Shown here piece after piece: positions 32,962-41,723 of a DNA stretch of 64,000 nt; the stretch's first letter is position 1; every line of letters begins with the position of its first letter. The position numbers were made by a program, and so were the translations under genes. Location of the stretch: positions 60,858 to 124,857 of the forward strand of contig NZ_BMWA01000028.1 in assembly GCF_014650995.1 (NCBI RefSeq). Reading direction: 5' to 3'. The notes beneath the pieces are model-generated. The model did not search any database, was not told the DNA's origin, and saw nothing but the letters and a program-made list of their open reading frames with translations. This DNA is from Streptomyces viridiviolaceus. Its GTDB lineage: Bacteria; Actinomycetota; Actinomycetes; Streptomycetales; Streptomycetaceae.

Positions 32962-34436
32962 GCGGGACGTACCTGGGGATGCCGGCCTTCCCCGAGGCGG
33001 CGCGGACGGCCGTGCGCGACGCGACGCTGCGCGGCAATCTGCGCCACGCCACGCACACCATCCGCGCCAAGCGCGCGAAGGCCGTCTCGGAGGTCTCGGA
33101 CTGGGCGGCGCTGCGCGAGGCCGGGAAGCGGATCAAGGACCACACGCTGCGCCATCTCGACCGCTACCTGGTGCAGGTGGAGGAGGCGGTGACGGCGGCG
33201 GGCGGCATCGTCCACTGGGCCGCCGACGCGGACGAGGCCAACCGGATCGTGACGCGGCTGGTCAAGGAGACCGGCGAGTCGGAGGTCGTCAAGGTCAAGT
33301 CGATGGCGACGCAGGAGATCGGTCTCAACGAGGCCCTCGAAGCCGAGGGGATCCGCGCCTACGAGACCGATCTCGCCGAGCTGATCGTGCAGTTGGGCAA
33401 GGACCGGCCCTCGCACATCCTGGTGCCGGCGATCCACCGCAACCGCGGTGAGATCCGGGACATCTTCCGCTCCGAGATGAGCGAGTGGGGCCGGCCGGCT
33501 CCCGACGGGCTGACCGACACGCCCGCCGAACTCGCCGAGGCCGCCCGGCTGCACCTGCGGGAGAAGTTCCTGCGTGCCAAGGTCGGCATCTCGGGCGCCA
33601 ACTTCGTCGTCGCCGAGACGGGCACGCTGGTCGTCGTGGAGTCCGAGGGCAACGGGCGGATGTGCCTGACCCTGCCCGAGACGCTGATCTCGGTCGTCGG
33701 CATCGAGAAGATCGTGCCGGCCTGGCGGGACCTGGAGGTGTTCCTGCAGACGCTCCCCCGCTCCTCGACGGCCGAGCGGATGAACCCGTACACGTCGATG
33801 TGGACGGGGACCACTGACGGGGACGGCCCGCGGACCTTCCACCTGGTCCTGCTGGACAACGGGCGCACCGACACCCTCGCCGACGAGGTCGGCCGGCAGG
33901 CGCTGCGCTGCATCCGCTGCTCGGCGTGCCTGAACGTCTGCCCGGTGTACGAGCGGGCCGGCGGCCACGCCTACGGGTCGGTCTACCCCGGCCCGATCGG
34001 CGCGATCCTCAGCCCCCAGCTGCGGGGGACGGGCAGTGAGATCGACGCCTCCCTGCCGTACGCGTCCTCGCTGTGCGGCGCCTGCTACGAGGTGTGCCCG
34101 GTCGCCATCGACATCCCGGAGGTCCTGGTCCACCTGCGGGAACGGGTCGTCCAGGGCGGGCCGGTGATCCGGCACGGCAACAAGGTGGTCCTGAAGCCGG
34201 CCAAGGGACACGCGGCCGAGCGGGCGGCGATGCGGGCCGCGCAGTGGGCGTTGTCGCACCCCGGCGCCCTGCGGACCGGCCAGCGGCTGGCCTCGCGCAC
34301 CCGGCGTCTGCATCCGCGGACGCTGCCGGGTCCGGGACGGGCGTGGACCGGCAGCCGGGACCTGCCCGAGGTGCCCGCGGAGCCGTTCCGCGACTGGTGG
34401 CAGCGCACGCGCGGTGGAAGGGACGGGGCGAAGTGA
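32958..34436 (+). CDS. lutB: Lactate-utilisation protein LutB (4Fe-4S)
   Basis: A 492-residue protein of the LutB family. It has an LUD-type nucleotide/substrate domain (about 60-290) and two ferredoxin-like cysteine clusters, CIRCSACLNVCPVY starting near residue 317 and CGACYEVCPV near residue 373, for [4Fe-4S] centres. The C-terminal 100 residues are Arg/Pro-rich and variable. ATGA overlap with lutA and GTGA overlap with lutC show one translational unit. Confidence 0.94.
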   Translation: MSGTYLGMPAFPEAARTAVRDATLRGNLRHATHTIRAKRAKAVSEVSDWAALREAGKRIKDHTLRHLDRYLVQVEEAVTAAGGIVHWAADADEANRIVTRLVKETGESEVVKVKSMATQEIGLNEALEAEGIRAYETDLAELIVQLGKDRPSHILVPAIHRNRGEIRDIFRSEMSEWGRPAPDGLTDTPAELAEAARLHLREKFLRAKVGISGANFVVAETGTLVVVESEGNGRMCLTLPETLISVVGIEKIVPAWRDLEVFLQTLPRSSTAERMNPYTSMWTGTTDGDGPRTFHLVLLDNGRTDTLADEVGRQALRCIRCSACLNVCPVYERAGGHAYGSVYPGPIGAILSPQLRGTGSEIDASLPYASSLCGACYEVCPVAIDIPEVLVHLRERVVQGGPVIRHGNKVVLKPAKGHAAERAAMRAAQWALSHPGALRTGQRLASRTRRLHPRTLPGPGRAWTGSRDLPEVPAEPFRDWWQRTRGGRDGAK

Positions 34437-35101
34437 GCAGCAGGGAACGGATCCTGGGCCGGGTGCGGCGCGCCCTCGCGGACGTGCCCCGCGACGACGC
34501 TCCGTACGAGCGGGCGGTCGGACGGGACTGTCTGCGCGAGCACGGGGAGCGGACCGTCGCGGAGACGGTGGAGCTGCTCGCCGAGAACCTCGCGGACTAC
34601 CGGGCCGTCGTGCACCGCTGCACGGCCGGGGACCTGGCGTCGACGGTCGCCGGGCTGCTCGCCGCGCGCGGCTCGAGGACGGTGCTCGTGCCGCCGGGCC
34701 TGGACCCGGACTGGCTCGCGTCGTCCGTTGCGGAACGGGTCCCGGACCGGGCCGGGAGCACAGCGCACGAACTGGACCGGATCGACAGCGTGGTCACGGG
34801 CTGCGCCGTCGCTGTCGCCGAGACCGGCACGATCGTCCTGGACGGGTCCGCCGACCAGGGCCGCCGCCGGATCACGCTCGTCCCCGACCACCACATCTGC
34901 GTGGTGCGGGTGCCCGGTCAGGTCGTCTCCTCCGTCCCCCAGGCCCTCGAACGCCTCGACCCGGCCCGCCCGTTGACCTGGATCTCCGGTCCGTCGGCGA
35001 CCAGCGACATCGAGCTGGACCGGGTCGAGGGGGTGCACGGTCCGCGCACCCTGGAGGTGGTGCTGGTGGACGATCAGTCCAGGGACGAGGTCAGGTCGTA
35101 G
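34433..35101 (+). CDS. lutC: Lactate-utilisation protein LutC (LUD domain)
   Basis: A 222-residue LUD-domain protein, third Lut subunit. The sequence has VVHRCTAGDLASTVAGLLAARGSRTVLVPPG, CAVAVAETGTIVLDGSADQGRRR and the conserved WISGPSATSDIELDRVEGVHGPR ending (about residues 181-203). The start is a GTG within the lutB stop (GTGA). The last 28 bases overlap a minus-strand gene relic. This is a typical complete operon for lactate oxidation. Confidence 0.93.
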   Translation: MSSRERILGRVRRALADVPRDDAPYERAVGRDCLREHGERTVAETVELLAENLADYRAVVHRCTAGDLASTVAGLLAARGSRTVLVPPGLDPDWLASSVAERVPDRAGSTAHELDRIDSVVTGCAVAVAETGTIVLDGSADQGRRRITLVPDHHICVVRVPGQVVSSVPQALERLDPARPLTWISGPSATSDIELDRVEGVHGPRTLEVVLVDDQSRDEVRS

Positions 35102-35316
35102 CGTCCGGAGGGGAGCCGGTAGGAGGCGGTGCCGTCCTCGAAGCCCAGGTGCTCCACCTGGTCGACCCGCTCCAGCGGCGTGCGGCCCGCGCGGACGCCG
35201 GCCGGGTCGGCGGCCGGGATGCGCAGGGTCGCGGTGGCCCCGGCGGCACGGTCGGGGTCGGTGACGGTCCGGGCGGCGTCGACGACGACGCGGCCCCTGT
35301 CGCCCGGGCTGCCCGG
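35074..35316 (-). pseudogene. C-terminal relic of an alpha-L-rhamnosidase (GH78-like)
   Basis: An 80-codon open stretch on the minus strand with no start codon context and an in-frame TGA at 35317-35319 immediately before it. Its translation, GRVVVDAARTVTDPDRAAGATATLRIPAADPAG, then TASYRLPSGRYDLTS at the very end, has the form of the terminal strands of bacterial GH78 alpha-L-rhamnosidases, which commonly end in SGRY-x-FTS. The rest of the gene, normally around 900 residues, is gone. It overlaps lutC and suggests a deletion next to the opu genes. Family assignment is from memory of the family's C terminus. Confidence 0.55.
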
Positions 35317-35374
35317 TCAGTCGGCGGGACGCCGCCGGTGAGCGGCGGGAGACACCCGCGCTTAGCGTGAGGTC

Positions 35375-36529
35375 ATGATCCGGTTCGAGGACGTCACCAA
35401 GCGGTATCCGGACGGTACGACGGCCGTGGGCGGCCTGAGCTTCGAGGTGTCCGAGGGGGAACTGGTCACGCTCGTCGGGCCGTCGGGCTGCGGCAAGACG
35501 ACGACCATGATGATGGTGAACCGGCTCATCGAGCCCACCTCGGGCCGCATCCTCGTGGGCGGTGAGGACATCGCCGCGGTCGACCCGGTGCGGCTGCGGC
35601 GGCGCATCGGGTACGTCATCCAGCAGGTGGGGCTCTTCCCCCACCGCACGGTGCTCGACAACACGGCGACCGTGCCCGCGCTCGTCGGCTGGAAGAAGGC
35701 GAAGGCACGCGCACGCGCCGCCGAGCTGCTCGAACTGGTCGGCCTGGACCCGGCGACGTACGGTCCGCGCTATCCGGACCAGCTCTCCGGCGGGCAGCGC
35801 CAGCGGGTCGGCGTGGCGCGGGCGCTGGCCGCCGATCCGCCGGTGCTGCTGATGGACGAGCCGTTCGGCGCCGTCGACCCGGTGGTGCGGGCGCAGTTGC
35901 AGGACGAGTTCCTGCGGATGCAGGCCGCCGTGCGCAAGACGGTGCTGCTGGTCACGCACGACATCGAGGAGGCCGTGCGGCTGGGCGACCGGATCGCCGT
36001 GTACGGGCAGGGCCGCATCGAACAGTTCGACACGCCGGGCGCGGTACTCGGCAGCCCCGCAACGCCCCGTGTCGCCTCGTTCGTCGGTGCGGACCGAGGG
36101 CTGAAGCGGCTGTCCGTCACCGAGATCGAGCCGGGCGACCTGGAGCAGCCGCCGGTCGTCCGTCCGGACGATCCGGCCGGGCGGGCGGCGGCGGAACTTC
36201 GGGCGCGGGGCGCGCGGTGGGCCGTCGTGCTGGACGACCGGGGTGAGCTGCACGGCTGGGTCGGGGCCGAGGATCTGCAGGGGGGCGGCTCGGTCGGCGA
36301 CCAGGCCCACCGGATGAGCGCCTGGGTGCCGGTGGGGGCTCCCCTGAAGCAGGCGTTCGGGGTGATGCTCCAGCACGACGCCGGCTGGGTCGCGGTCCTG
36401 GACGGAGCACGGTTCCTCGGCGTGCTGACGCCCGCGAAGCTGCACGAGGCGCTGCGCCGGTCGGTCGACGCCGAGGCCCGGGGCGTCGCGCGCGCCGAGG
36501 TGCCGTTCGACTCGGTGGCGGACGCCTGA
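35375..36529 (+). CDS. Osmoprotectant ABC transporter ATPase (OpuCA type) with CBS domains
   Basis: The 384-residue ATP-binding subunit for glycine betaine/choline/proline uptake. Walker A is GPSGCGKT (35-42), the Q loop in GYVIQQVG, signature LSGGQ (137-141), Walker B VLLMDEP (157-163), and the H-loop histidine in VTHDIEEAV. Two CBS-like repeats follow residue 265 (RARGARWAVVLDDRGELHGWV and GVMLQHDAGWVAVLDGARFLGVL), a feature of OpuCA that senses ionic strength. It is convergent with its presumed partner genes at 36552-38829. Confidence 0.92.
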   Translation: MIRFEDVTKRYPDGTTAVGGLSFEVSEGELVTLVGPSGCGKTTTMMMVNRLIEPTSGRILVGGEDIAAVDPVRLRRRIGYVIQQVGLFPHRTVLDNTATVPALVGWKKAKARARAAELLELVGLDPATYGPRYPDQLSGGQRQRVGVARALAADPPVLLMDEPFGAVDPVVRAQLQDEFLRMQAAVRKTVLLVTHDIEEAVRLGDRIAVYGQGRIEQFDTPGAVLGSPATPRVASFVGADRGLKRLSVTEIEPGDLEQPPVVRPDDPAGRAAAELRARGARWAVVLDDRGELHGWVGAEDLQGGGSVGDQAHRMSAWVPVGAPLKQAFGVMLQHDAGWVAVLDGARFLGVLTPAKLHEALRRSVDAEARGVARAEVPFDSVADA

Positions 36530-36551
36530 GCGGTGCCTGTGCCGCCGCGGC

Positions 36552-37487
36552 TCACCGCACCAGTCCCTTCTCCTCCAGATAGGAGCGGGCCACGTCCTTC
36601 GGCAGTCGGCGCCAGCTGTCCACCTGCTGGTTCATCAAGGCCAGGTCGGCCGTGGTCAGCACGGCGTTGAGCCGGTCGAGCGCCTTGGTGACGCCCTCGC
36701 CGCCGGCCCTGGCGCGGTTGACGACCGGGACGACGTGGTCGGCGTTCTGCAGGTGCTTGTCGTCGGCGAGCAGCACCAGGCCGAACTCGTCGAGGGTGGC
36801 GTCCGTGGTGGTGGTGAGCACCATCTGGTCGGTGCCGCTCTGCACGGCCCGTTTGGCCTGCGTGGTGCCGACACCCTTCGGGTCCACGCCCGTGATGTCG
36901 ATGCCGTAGGTCTTGCGCAGTCCGGGGGCGCAGTACGGCCGCTGCACGCACTCGTCGCCGGCCGCGAGGCGTACCTTCAGTCCCGAGGCGCCGAGGTCGC
37001 TGAGGGTCCTCAGATCGTGCCGGCGGGCGTACGAGGCGCTCACGGCGAAGGCGTTCTGGTCGACGGCCCGGCCGGGTTCGAGTACGGCGAGCCCGCGGGG
37101 CGCGGCCAGACGGCGCAGGGCGTCCATGGTGGCGCCGAGGTCGGGGGAACCGGCGGGCGGCGCGTCGGCGCCGTGGGTCTTGGCGGCCAGCCAGTCGGCG
37201 AAGGTGGCCGCGTACTCGGGCACGACGTCGATCCGGCCGGATTCCAGGGCGGGTTCGTACAGTTCCCGGTTGGCGACGGTGATCACTGAGGTGTCGTGTC
37301 CGGCCCGGTCCAGCAACAGCGCGTACATCTGGGCGAGCAGGTCGCTCTCGGTGAAGCCGGCGGATCCCACGGTCAGCCGGTGGCTGTCGCCGGGCGGGAC
37401 GGTGACCTGGCCGCGGTTCTCCAGGGAGGGGCCGGTGGCACAGCCGGTGACGAGCAGCAGGGTGGCCAGCGCCGAGCGGAGTCTCAC
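36552..37487 (-). CDS. Glycine betaine/osmoprotectant-binding lipoprotein (OpuCC type)
   Basis: A 311-residue substrate-binding lipoprotein. The signal peptide ends in a lipobox VTGC (about residues 13-16, LLLVTGCATG). The OpuAC-type domain follows, including LTVGSAGFTESDLLAQMYALLLDRAG, RIDVVPEYAATFADWL, TDQMVLTTTTDATL and a C-terminal VDSWRRLPKDVARSYLEEKGLV. It captures a quaternary-ammonium solute outside the membrane. The GTG at 37487 overlaps the stop of the permease gene (GTGA). Confidence 0.9.
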   Translation of the reverse strand: MRLRSALATLLLVTGCATGPSLENRGQVTVPPGDSHRLTVGSAGFTESDLLAQMYALLLDRAGHDTSVITVANRELYEPALESGRIDVVPEYAATFADWLAAKTHGADAPPAGSPDLGATMDALRRLAAPRGLAVLEPGRAVDQNAFAVSASYARRHDLRTLSDLGASGLKVRLAAGDECVQRPYCAPGLRKTYGIDITGVDPKGVGTTQAKRAVQSGTDQMVLTTTTDATLDEFGLVLLADDKHLQNADHVVPVVNRARAGGEGVTKALDRLNAVLTTADLALMNQQVDSWRRLPKDVARSYLEEKGLVR

Positions 37488-38155
37488 GGCGCTCCCCGGG
37501 CCCACCGGGGCGCCAGGCGTTCGACGAGTCCGAAGAGGCCCTCCACGACCAGCGCCAAGCCGGCGACGAGTACCGCTCCGGCCACGACCTGCGGCGTGCT
37601 GGCCAGGTTGAAGCCCGCGGTGATGATGCGGCCCAGCCCTCCTCCGCCGGCCAGGGCGGCGATGGTCGCCGTGGCGACGAGCTGCACGGCGGCGATGCGG
37701 ACCCCTGTCAGCACCATCGGGAGCGAAAGGGGCAGTTCCACGTGGAACAGCATCTGCCGCCCGGTCATCCCCATTCCGCGGGCCGCCTGGACGACCCCCC
37801 GGTCCACTTCGCGCATGCCGACGTAGGCGTTGGTCAGCAGGGGCGGCACGGCGAACAGGACCAGGGCGACGACGGTCGGGCCCTCGCCCCAGCGGCCCAC
37901 GGGGGTCAGGAGCAGCAGCACCAGCACGGCGAACGTGGGCACGGCCCGGCCGACGTTGGAGATGTTGACGGCCAGGGCGCCGCCCTTGCCCAGGTGGCCG
38001 AGGACGAGGGCGACCGGCAGGGCGACCAGGCAGCTGACGACCAGGCAGACGACGGTGAGGACCAGGTGTTCCAGGAGCCGGTGGGCGATGCCGTCGGGCC
38101 CCGGCCAGTGGACGGGGTCGGTGAGCCACTCCCAGGCGTCGGTGAGTGTGTTCAT
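37484..38155 (-). CDS. Osmoprotectant ABC transporter permease (OpuCB/CD type)
   Basis: A 223-residue permease with about six membrane helices and the ABC coupling (EAA) loop in VDRGVVQAARGMGMTGRQML. Helices include LVLTVVCLVVSCLVALPVALVLG and VVALVLFAVPPLLTNAYVG. It forms a heterodimer with the next permease. Its ATG at 38155 overlaps that gene's stop (ATGA). Confidence 0.9.
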   Translation of the reverse strand: MNTLTDAWEWLTDPVHWPGPDGIAHRLLEHLVLTVVCLVVSCLVALPVALVLGHLGKGGALAVNISNVGRAVPTFAVLVLLLLTPVGRWGEGPTVVALVLFAVPPLLTNAYVGMREVDRGVVQAARGMGMTGRQMLFHVELPLSLPMVLTGVRIAAVQLVATATIAALAGGGGLGRIITAGFNLASTPQVVAGAVLVAGLALVVEGLFGLVERLAPRWARGAP

Positions 38156-38829
38156 CCGCGTGCCGCCCTGGTCCACGGCGTGATCAGCCGCTGCACGCCC
38201 AGGAGCAGCAGGTCGGCCGCGACGGCGATGACGACGCAGAGCACCGAGGCGGTCAGTACCTGTGCCTTGAAGTAGGTGTTCATGCCGGCGTAGATGAGGT
38301 TGCCGAGCCCGCCGAACCCGACGATCGCGCCCACGGTGAGCAGGGAGACGGCGGAGACGGTCGCGATGCGCAGTCCGGCCATGGCGGCGGGCAGCGCGAG
38401 CGGCAGTTCGACGGTGAGCAGCAAGCGGATCGGACCGTAGCCCAGGCCGCGGGCGGCCTGCCGGGTCTCCTCCGGCACCGCACGCAGTCCGGCGAGGATG
38501 TTCCGGACGAGCAGGGTCAGCGAGTACAGCACGAGTCCGGCGACGACGAGACTCGCCGACAGCCCGTACACCGGCAGCAGCAGCGAGAACATGGCCAGGG
38601 ACGGAATCGTGTAGAGGACCGTCGTCACGGCGAGCACGGGCCCGGCCGCCCAGCGGCGGCGGGCCAGGAGGGCGAGCGGCAGCGCGACGACGAGCGCGAT
38701 CAGCACCGAGGCGGCCGTCAGTTGGAGGTGCTGGACCACCGCGTCCTGGAGGATCTCGCGGCGGGTGCTCAGGTACTCGCCGCAGATCCACTCGTTGCGC
38801 GCGAGGCAGTCGTCCGGGGGCGCGGTCAC
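38152..38829 (-). CDS. Osmoprotectant ABC transporter permease, second subunit
   Basis: A permease of about 225 residues with the EAA loop in EETRQAARGLGYGPIRLLLTVELPLALPAAMAGLR. The region preceding the first helix contains a short cysteine-bearing segment (DDCLARNEWICGEYLS), as in other betaine permeases. The GTG at 38829 is chosen; a longer frame to 38994 adds a polar extension without a good ribosome site. It is first in the minus-strand opu group (permease, permease, binding protein). Confidence 0.88.
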   Translation of the reverse strand: MTAPPDDCLARNEWICGEYLSTRREILQDAVVQHLQLTAASVLIALVVALPLALLARRRWAAGPVLAVTTVLYTIPSLAMFSLLLPVYGLSASLVVAGLVLYSLTLLVRNILAGLRAVPEETRQAARGLGYGPIRLLLTVELPLALPAAMAGLRIATVSAVSLLTVGAIVGFGGLGNLIYAGMNTYFKAQVLTASVLCVVIAVAADLLLLGVQRLITPWTRAARG

Positions 38830-38986
38830 CTCTCCATTGCATCGGGACGTGCCCGGGGCGGTCTCGTTGTGGTGGCCCGTACGGGCGTCACGGCCGGACG
38901 AGGCGCTCATCACCGTCTGGGTGACAGTGAGGGTGAACAAGCGCTTAGATAGAGGCCCAGGCACCGTCCCGAGCTGGAGGCACCCG

Positions 38987-39844
38987 GTGTTCACTTCCGT
39001 CGACGACGTCTCCGCCCGTCTGGCCGAGACCGGCTATCTGGCGTCGCCCGCGGTCGCCACGACCGTCTTCCTCGCCGACCGCCTGGGCAAGCCGCTGCTG
39101 GTGGAGGGGCCGGCCGGGGTCGGCAAGACGGAGCTCGCCAAGGCCGTCGCCCGGGTCGCGGACGCACGGCTGGTGCGACTCCAGTGCTACGAGGGGGTCG
39201 ACGAGTCCCGCGCGCTGTACGAGTGGAACCACGCCAAGCAGCTCCTGCGGATCAGTGCGGGCCGCGACGAGAGCTGGGACGAGACCCGGACGGACATCTT
39301 CAGCGAGGAGTTCCTGCTCACCCGCCCGCTGCTGACCGCGATCCGCGGCGACGACCCCAAGGTGCTGCTGATCGACGAGACCGACAAGGCGGACGTCGAG
39401 GTGGAGGGCCTGCTCCTGGAAGTGCTCAGCGACTTCCAGGTCACCGTCCCCGAGCTGGGGACCATCACCGCGACCCGGCGCCCCTTCGTCGTGCTCACCT
39501 CCAATGCGACCCGTGAGCTGTCGGAGGCGCTGCGCCGACGCTGCCTGTTCCTGCACATCGGCTTCCCCGAGGAGGAGTTGGAACGGCGGATCGTCCGGCT
39601 GAAGGTGCCCGGCCTCGACGAGGCCCTCGCCGCGTCGCTGGTGCGGGTGGTGGGTGCGCTGCGGGCCATGGACCTGCGGAAGGTGCCGTCGGTCGCCGAG
39701 ACCATCGACTGGGCCCGCACGCTGCTGGCGCTCGGTGCCGACCACCTGGACGAGACCGTCGTACGGGACAGCCTCGGCGTGGTCCTCAAGCACCAGGACG
39801 ACGTGCTGAAGGCGGCGGCCAAGCTGGACCTGGACGCCCTGTGA
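38987..39844 (+). CDS. MoxR-type AAA+ ATPase
   Basis: A 285-residue MoxR ATPase. Walker A is GPAGVGKT (41-48), Walker B in VLLIDETDKADVEVEGLLLEVL, sensor I in VLTSNATRELSEALRRRCLF. It belongs to the MoxR/CoxD branch that works with VWA proteins as a chaperone-like machine, often in maturing metalloenzymes. The GTG at 38987 has GGAGG six bases upstream. It overlaps the VWA gene by GTGA. Confidence 0.92.
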   Translation: MFTSVDDVSARLAETGYLASPAVATTVFLADRLGKPLLVEGPAGVGKTELAKAVARVADARLVRLQCYEGVDESRALYEWNHAKQLLRISAGRDESWDETRTDIFSEEFLLTRPLLTAIRGDDPKVLLIDETDKADVEVEGLLLEVLSDFQVTVPELGTITATRRPFVVLTSNATRELSEALRRRCLFLHIGFPEEELERRIVRLKVPGLDEALAASLVRVVGALRAMDLRKVPSVAETIDWARTLLALGADHLDETVVRDSLGVVLKHQDDVLKAAAKLDLDAL

Positions 39845-41199
39845 CCACGGGCGTCGCCGAGCGGCTGACCTCGCTGGTCGCGGCCCTGCGGGCGCACGGC
39901 ATCCGGGTCGGCACCGGCGAGACGGTGGACGCGGCGCGGGCGGTCGAGGCGCTCGGGCTGGCGGACCGGGAGCGGCTGCGGGAGGGACTGGCGGCGACAC
40001 TGCTGCACACCGCGGGCCAGCGGCAGGTGTTCGACCCGGTCTTCGACCTGTACTTCCCCCGCGGTGTCGGAGGCCCCGGCCCCGAGGCGGCGTCCGCCGG
40101 CCGTGAGGAACTGCGGGACCGGCTCGCCGCCGCGCTCGCCGACGACGACCGGGCGCTGATGGAGCGACTGGCGGTGGCGGCGGTCGAGGGCTTCGGCGGG
40201 TACGGCTCCTCCCCCGGCTCGGACGGCTGGTCGTCGCACCAGACGCTCGACCGGCTCCGCCCGCAGACGCTGCTCGCCCGGGTACGCGACGAGGTCCGGG
40301 CGAGGGGTGGTGGCGCGGGCTTCACCGACCGGCTGCTGGAGGACGAGATCAGGCGGCGCATCGAGGGCTTCCGCAGGATGGTGGCGGCGGAGGCGCGGCG
40401 CCGGGCCGCCGAGCGGCGCGGACGGGACGAGATCGCCCGGCGGGCGGTGGCCCCGGCCCCCGACCGCGTCGACTTCCTGCTCATCGGCAAAGACCGGCTG
40501 GCCGAGCTGCGCAGGACCGTGGCCCCGCTCGCCCGGAAGCTCGCCACGCGGCTCGCGGCACGCCGGCGCCGTGCCTCCCGCGGCAGCGTCGACCTGCGGC
40601 GGACGCTGCGCGGGTCGCTGTCCACGGGCGGGGTGCCGATGAAGCCCGTGCTGCGCCGGCGCCGTCCCGTCCGGCCCGAACTGGTGCTGCTGTGCGACGT
40701 GTCGGGCTCGGTGGCGGGGTTCTCGGACTTCACGATGCTGCTGGTGCAGGCGCTGCACGACCAGTTCAGCAAGGTGCGGGTGTTCGCCTTCGTCAACCGG
40801 ATCGACGAGGTGACCGGGCTGCTCGTGCACGGCGCCGCCGACCCGGAGGGCCTCGGCGCCCGCATCGGTGCGGAGGCGACGCTCACGGGCTGGCACGGCA
40901 GCAGCGACTACGGCGTCGCCCTGGGCGAGTTCGCGCAGCGGTACGGCGACGCGGTCGGCCCGCGCACGACCGTGTTCGTGCTCGGGGACGCCCGTACGAA
41001 CATGAGCGACCCGAACCTCGCGGCCCTGCGGCGGATCGCCGAACGGGCCCGCCGCGTGTACTGGCTGAACCCCGAGCAGCGCTCCCGCTGGGGCACGGGC
41101 GACTCCGCCGCGCCGGCGTACGCCGAACTGGTCGAGATGCACGAGTGCCGCAACGCCCGCCAGCTCGGCGCCCTGGTGACCCGGCTGCTGCCGGTGTGA
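39841..41199 (+). CDS. VWA-domain protein (CoxE-like), partner of MoxR
   Basis: A 452-residue von Willebrand factor A protein of the CoxE type. The MIDAS metal site starts with DVSGS near residues 286-290 (LLCDVSGSVAGFSD) and continues with TGWHGSSDYG and VFVLGDARTNMSDPN. The first 280 residues are helical and Arg/Ala-rich. It starts inside the stop codon of moxR, so the pair acts together. No carbon-monoxide dehydrogenase structural gene is nearby; the client is unknown. Confidence 0.9.
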   Translation: MTTGVAERLTSLVAALRAHGIRVGTGETVDAARAVEALGLADRERLREGLAATLLHTAGQRQVFDPVFDLYFPRGVGGPGPEAASAGREELRDRLAAALADDDRALMERLAVAAVEGFGGYGSSPGSDGWSSHQTLDRLRPQTLLARVRDEVRARGGGAGFTDRLLEDEIRRRIEGFRRMVAAEARRRAAERRGRDEIARRAVAPAPDRVDFLLIGKDRLAELRRTVAPLARKLATRLAARRRRASRGSVDLRRTLRGSLSTGGVPMKPVLRRRRPVRPELVLLCDVSGSVAGFSDFTMLLVQALHDQFSKVRVFAFVNRIDEVTGLLVHGAADPEGLGARIGAEATLTGWHGSSDYGVALGEFAQRYGDAVGPRTTVFVLGDARTNMSDPNLAALRRIAERARRVYWLNPEQRSRWGTGDSAAPAYAELVEMHECRNARQLGALVTRLLPV

Positions 41200-41209
41200 G
41201 GCACCGGAC

Positions 41210-41569
41210 CTAGTCGGCCTTCGCGTACTTCTGGGCCATGGGGCCCGCGAAGTCGTACATCACGCACTGCTCGTCACCCACGACCCAGGCGTCGTGCCCG
41301 GGCGGGCAGACGAAGACGTCGCCGGGGCCCACCTCGCTCTCGGCGCCGTCGTCCATGCGGATGCGCATACGGCCCTGGGCGACGTAGCCGTTGTGGTGGA
41401 TCTGGCAGCTGTCGGTGCCCGCGACGGGGGCCACGGACTCCGACCAGCGCCAGCCCGGTTCGAAGGTGGCCACCGCGAAATCGAGCCCTTCGAGGTGTAC
41501 GGCTTCGAGGTGACCGCGGGGGAAATCGCGCCGCTCGTCCGGCTTGTCGAGCGTCTTGACCTCAAGCAT
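41210..41569 (-). CDS. Cupin-domain protein
   Basis: A 119-residue single-domain cupin. The two cupin motifs are seen as QIHHNGYVAQGRMRIRMDDG (His pair and Glu-lacking variant) and GPGDVFVCPPGHDAWVVGDE with another histidine. Small cupins bind metal and act as enzymes or sensors; no substrate is indicated. GGAG stands seven bases before the ATG at 41569. Its end is 11 bases from the convergent VWA gene. Confidence 0.85.
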   Translation of the reverse strand: MLEVKTLDKPDERRDFPRGHLEAVHLEGLDFAVATFEPGWRWSESVAPVAGTDSCQIHHNGYVAQGRMRIRMDDGAESEVGPGDVFVCPPGHDAWVVGDEQCVMYDFAGPMAQKYAKAD

Positions 41570-41723
41570 GACGCTTCTCCTTCCCGGCCGCGTCGGCATG
41601 CGGCCGGGGCCGGTCTCCGTCTGCCACGAGGTGTCCCCCACGCACGGCCAGGGCCGGGGCCGGCCCACGACTCCATCGTCCGCCCCTCGCACGGGCGGTG
41701 CCATCCGGACGACGCCCCCTGCG

